Origin: an uncultured Phycisphaerales bacterium
GTDB taxonomy: Bacteria; Planctomycetota; Phycisphaerae; Phycisphaerales; UBA1924
Assembly (NCBI GenBank): GCA_937871415.1
Contig: CALMQD010000041.1
Coordinates: 1-6,094 of the forward strand
Length of the DNA stretch: 6,094 bases
Reading direction: 5' to 3'
Shown: positions 5,004-6,094 of the stretch, piece by piece
How the letters are laid out: every line of letters begins with the position of its first letter
Numbering within the stretch: the first letter of the stretch is position 1
Program-made: the position numbers and the translations under genes
The notes under the pieces: model-generated
Database searches by the model: none
What the model was told of the DNA's origin: nothing
What the model saw: the letters and a program-made list of their open reading frames with translations, nothing else

Positions 5004-5648
5004 ATGAGCCCAGACGCCCGCGACCTGGAGCAGATCCGGCTCGCTCGGAGCAACCCCCCGCCGCACGGCGATGCCGCGAGCGCCGAGGCGTGCCGCTCCG
5101 GCGAGGAGGCGTTCGCGCGTTTGTACGACCGCCATGCGCCGGTGGTCAGGGCTCTGTGCCGCGTCCAACTCCGCTCGGAAGAGGAGGCTGACGACGCGCT
5201 GCAGGAGACTTTCATCCGTGCGTACCGCAAACTCGACATGGTGCAGGACGCGGAGGGGGTGCGATCGTGGCTTTACGCGATCGCGCGGCTCGTGTGCGCC
5301 GAGCGTCGGCGCAGCGCCCGCCGGCGCGACCACCACGAACAGCGGGCGCGCAACCTGGCGGAAAGGACGGGCGTCGTGAACGCCGCTCCGCACCAACCGG
5401 ACATGGCCGAGGCCGTCGCCGGATTCCCGGCGGCACAGGCCGACCGCGCCGAGCAACTGGACAGGCTCTCCCGGGCGCTCGAGCAACTGCCCGACGATGA
5501 ACGCCTGGCCCTGCACCTGTACTACCTCGAATCCGACCCGATCGCCGCGGCCTCCGAGTGCCTGGGCGTTTCTCGAAGCGGGTTTTACAAACTGCTGACC
5601 CGCGGGCGCGAGCGCCTGGCCTCCCTGATGACGAGGGCCCACGCATGA
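5004..5648 (+). CDS. ECF RNA polymerase sigma factor of planctomycete style
   Basis: A 214-residue ECF sigma factor (218 if ATG 4992 is used). Counting from 4992, region 2 covers about 37-110: FARLYDRHAPVVRALCRVQL, then the core-binding EEADDALQETFIRAYRKLD (64-82) and the -10 melting segment GVRSWLYAIARLVCAERRR (89-107). A polar, charged linker (about 108-155) leads to region 4 (about 158-212), LEQLPDDERLALHLYYLE plus the helix-turn-helix AAASECLGVSRSGFYKLLTR. The linker and region 4 differ clearly from the SigK-like factor upstream, so this is not a recent duplicate and should recognise other promoters. A 143-base gap with its own -10-like box separates it from the RskA gene. Its stop overlaps the ATG of the following membrane protein, which is probably its partner. 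Confidence 0.92.
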   Translation: MSPDARDLEQIRLARSNPPPHGDAASAEACRSGEEAFARLYDRHAPVVRALCRVQLRSEEEADDALQETFIRAYRKLDMVQDAEGVRSWLYAIARLVCAERRRSARRRDHHEQRARNLAERTGVVNAAPHQPDMAEAVAGFPAAQADRAEQLDRLSRALEQLPDDERLALHLYYLESDPIAAASECLGVSRSGFYKLLTRGRERLASLMTRAHA

Positions 5649-6094
5649 CCGACCACACCCACGACTCCATCGACGCACAGCCCCCGCGATCCGATGAACT
5701 CGACACGCTGCTGCGGGAGTGGCACGAGCAGAACCGCGCCGCCGCGGCGGCCGGGCGCGACCGGCTCCTCGCCGCGCTGCGCACCGAACATACTGGCGCA
5801 ACCAACTCGCGGGCCATCGCTGACGAGGTCTCGCCCGAAGATTCGGACCATTCGCCGGCCGAGCGTTCACTCCGGCATGTCCCCCACCGCCGTCCGACGG
5901 GGTTCTTCTGGTCGTTCTCACGCGTTGCGGTCCTGGCCGCGGCGATGATCGCGCTGGCCGTGATCGTGCCGATGCTGGTTCCCGACCGCATGCGCCCTTC
6001 GCTGGAGCGCGAAGCGGTTGCGTCAAACATCGTTCTCGCGCCCGAGGGAGGTCACCTCGACGCGTTGGACGCCGAAGGCAACATCCTGGGGCCC
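5645..6094 (+). CDS. Single-pass membrane protein coupled to the ECF sigma factor; probable anti-sigma/VIT-domain protein (3' end outside window)
   Basis: The ATG at 5645 overlaps the sigma factor stop (ATGA), and the frame stays open to the right edge, giving 150 residues. Residues 1-90 are polar and cytoplasmic in character, starting MTDHTHDSIDAQPPRSDELD and including the helical DTLLREWHEQNRAAAAAGRD, with no zinc-binding HxxxCxxC. One hydrophobic helix follows (about 92-112, VAVLAAAMIALAVIVPMLVP). The outside part ends in LAPEGGHLDALDAEGNILGP, which from memory resembles the segment just before the CPLKHTDV motif that opens VIT domains in planctomycete VIT/vWA proteins. The layout (cytoplasmic part, one helix, large outer domain, coupled to an ECF gene) fits an anti-sigma or sensor protein. 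The gene call is firm; the VIT assignment rests on a short segment. Confidence 0.78.
   Translation, partial: MTDHTHDSIDAQPPRSDELDTLLREWHEQNRAAAAAGRDRLLAALRTEHTGATNSRAIADEVSPEDSDHSPAERSLRHVPHRRPTGFFWSFSRVAVLAAAMIALAVIVPMLVPDRMRPSLEREAVASNIVLAPEGGHLDALDAEGNILGP

Noticed and set aside
5001..6026. Minus-strand 341-codon open frame antisense to the second sigma operon
   Set aside because: Arg/Ala/Gly-rich shadow with no motif; the plus strand carries a complete ECF sigma factor and its coupled partner.

Overview
The window is GC-rich DNA (roughly two-thirds G+C by eye) with strong Shine-Dalgarno sites and start/stop overlaps. It carries two separate pairs of an ECF sigma factor followed by a membrane protein. 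The dense ECF content, the style of the second sigma factor (C-terminal HTH reading GVSRSGFYKLLTRGRERL), the probable VIT-domain partner and the divergent trigger factor suggest Planctomycetota, perhaps a Phycisphaerae relative. This assignment is inferred from gene style; no marker gene is present to prove it.

Layout. (1) 1-1312, minus strand: the first 437 codons of trigger factor (tig), running off the left edge. Its leader holds a stable hairpin just ahead of the Shine-Dalgarno. (2) 1313-1696: a divergent intergenic region that includes a conspicuous AT-rich island at 1604-1680. (3) 1697-1943, plus strand: a consensus-like promoter (TTGACA-N16-TACATT) and, about 180 nt downstream, a textbook intrinsic terminator with no convincing gene between them. 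This looks like an undescribed small RNA of about 213 nt, rich in GAGAGAG tracts and GGA motifs. (4) 2198-3196, plus: a secreted protein with two FAS1 (fasciclin) domains, then a GC hairpin. (5) 3377-3997 and 3994-4860, plus: a SigK-like ECF sigma factor translationally coupled to an RskA-type transmembrane anti-sigma factor. (6) 5004-5648 and 5645-6094, plus: a second, unrelated-looking ECF sigma factor overlapping by ATGA a single-pass membrane protein that runs off the right edge and probably begins a VIT-type domain.

How they may work together. In Mycobacterium the SigK/RskA pair controls the secreted FAS1 proteins MPT70 and MPT83. Here a FAS1 protein sits directly upstream of a SigK-like/RskA-like pair in a very different bacterium, which suggests the same regulatory partnership: a membrane-held sigma factor, released by an envelope signal, that switches on a secreted adhesion-type protein. 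The second ECF/membrane-protein pair looks like an independent signalling unit. The most novel item is the putative small RNA between tig and the FAS1 gene.
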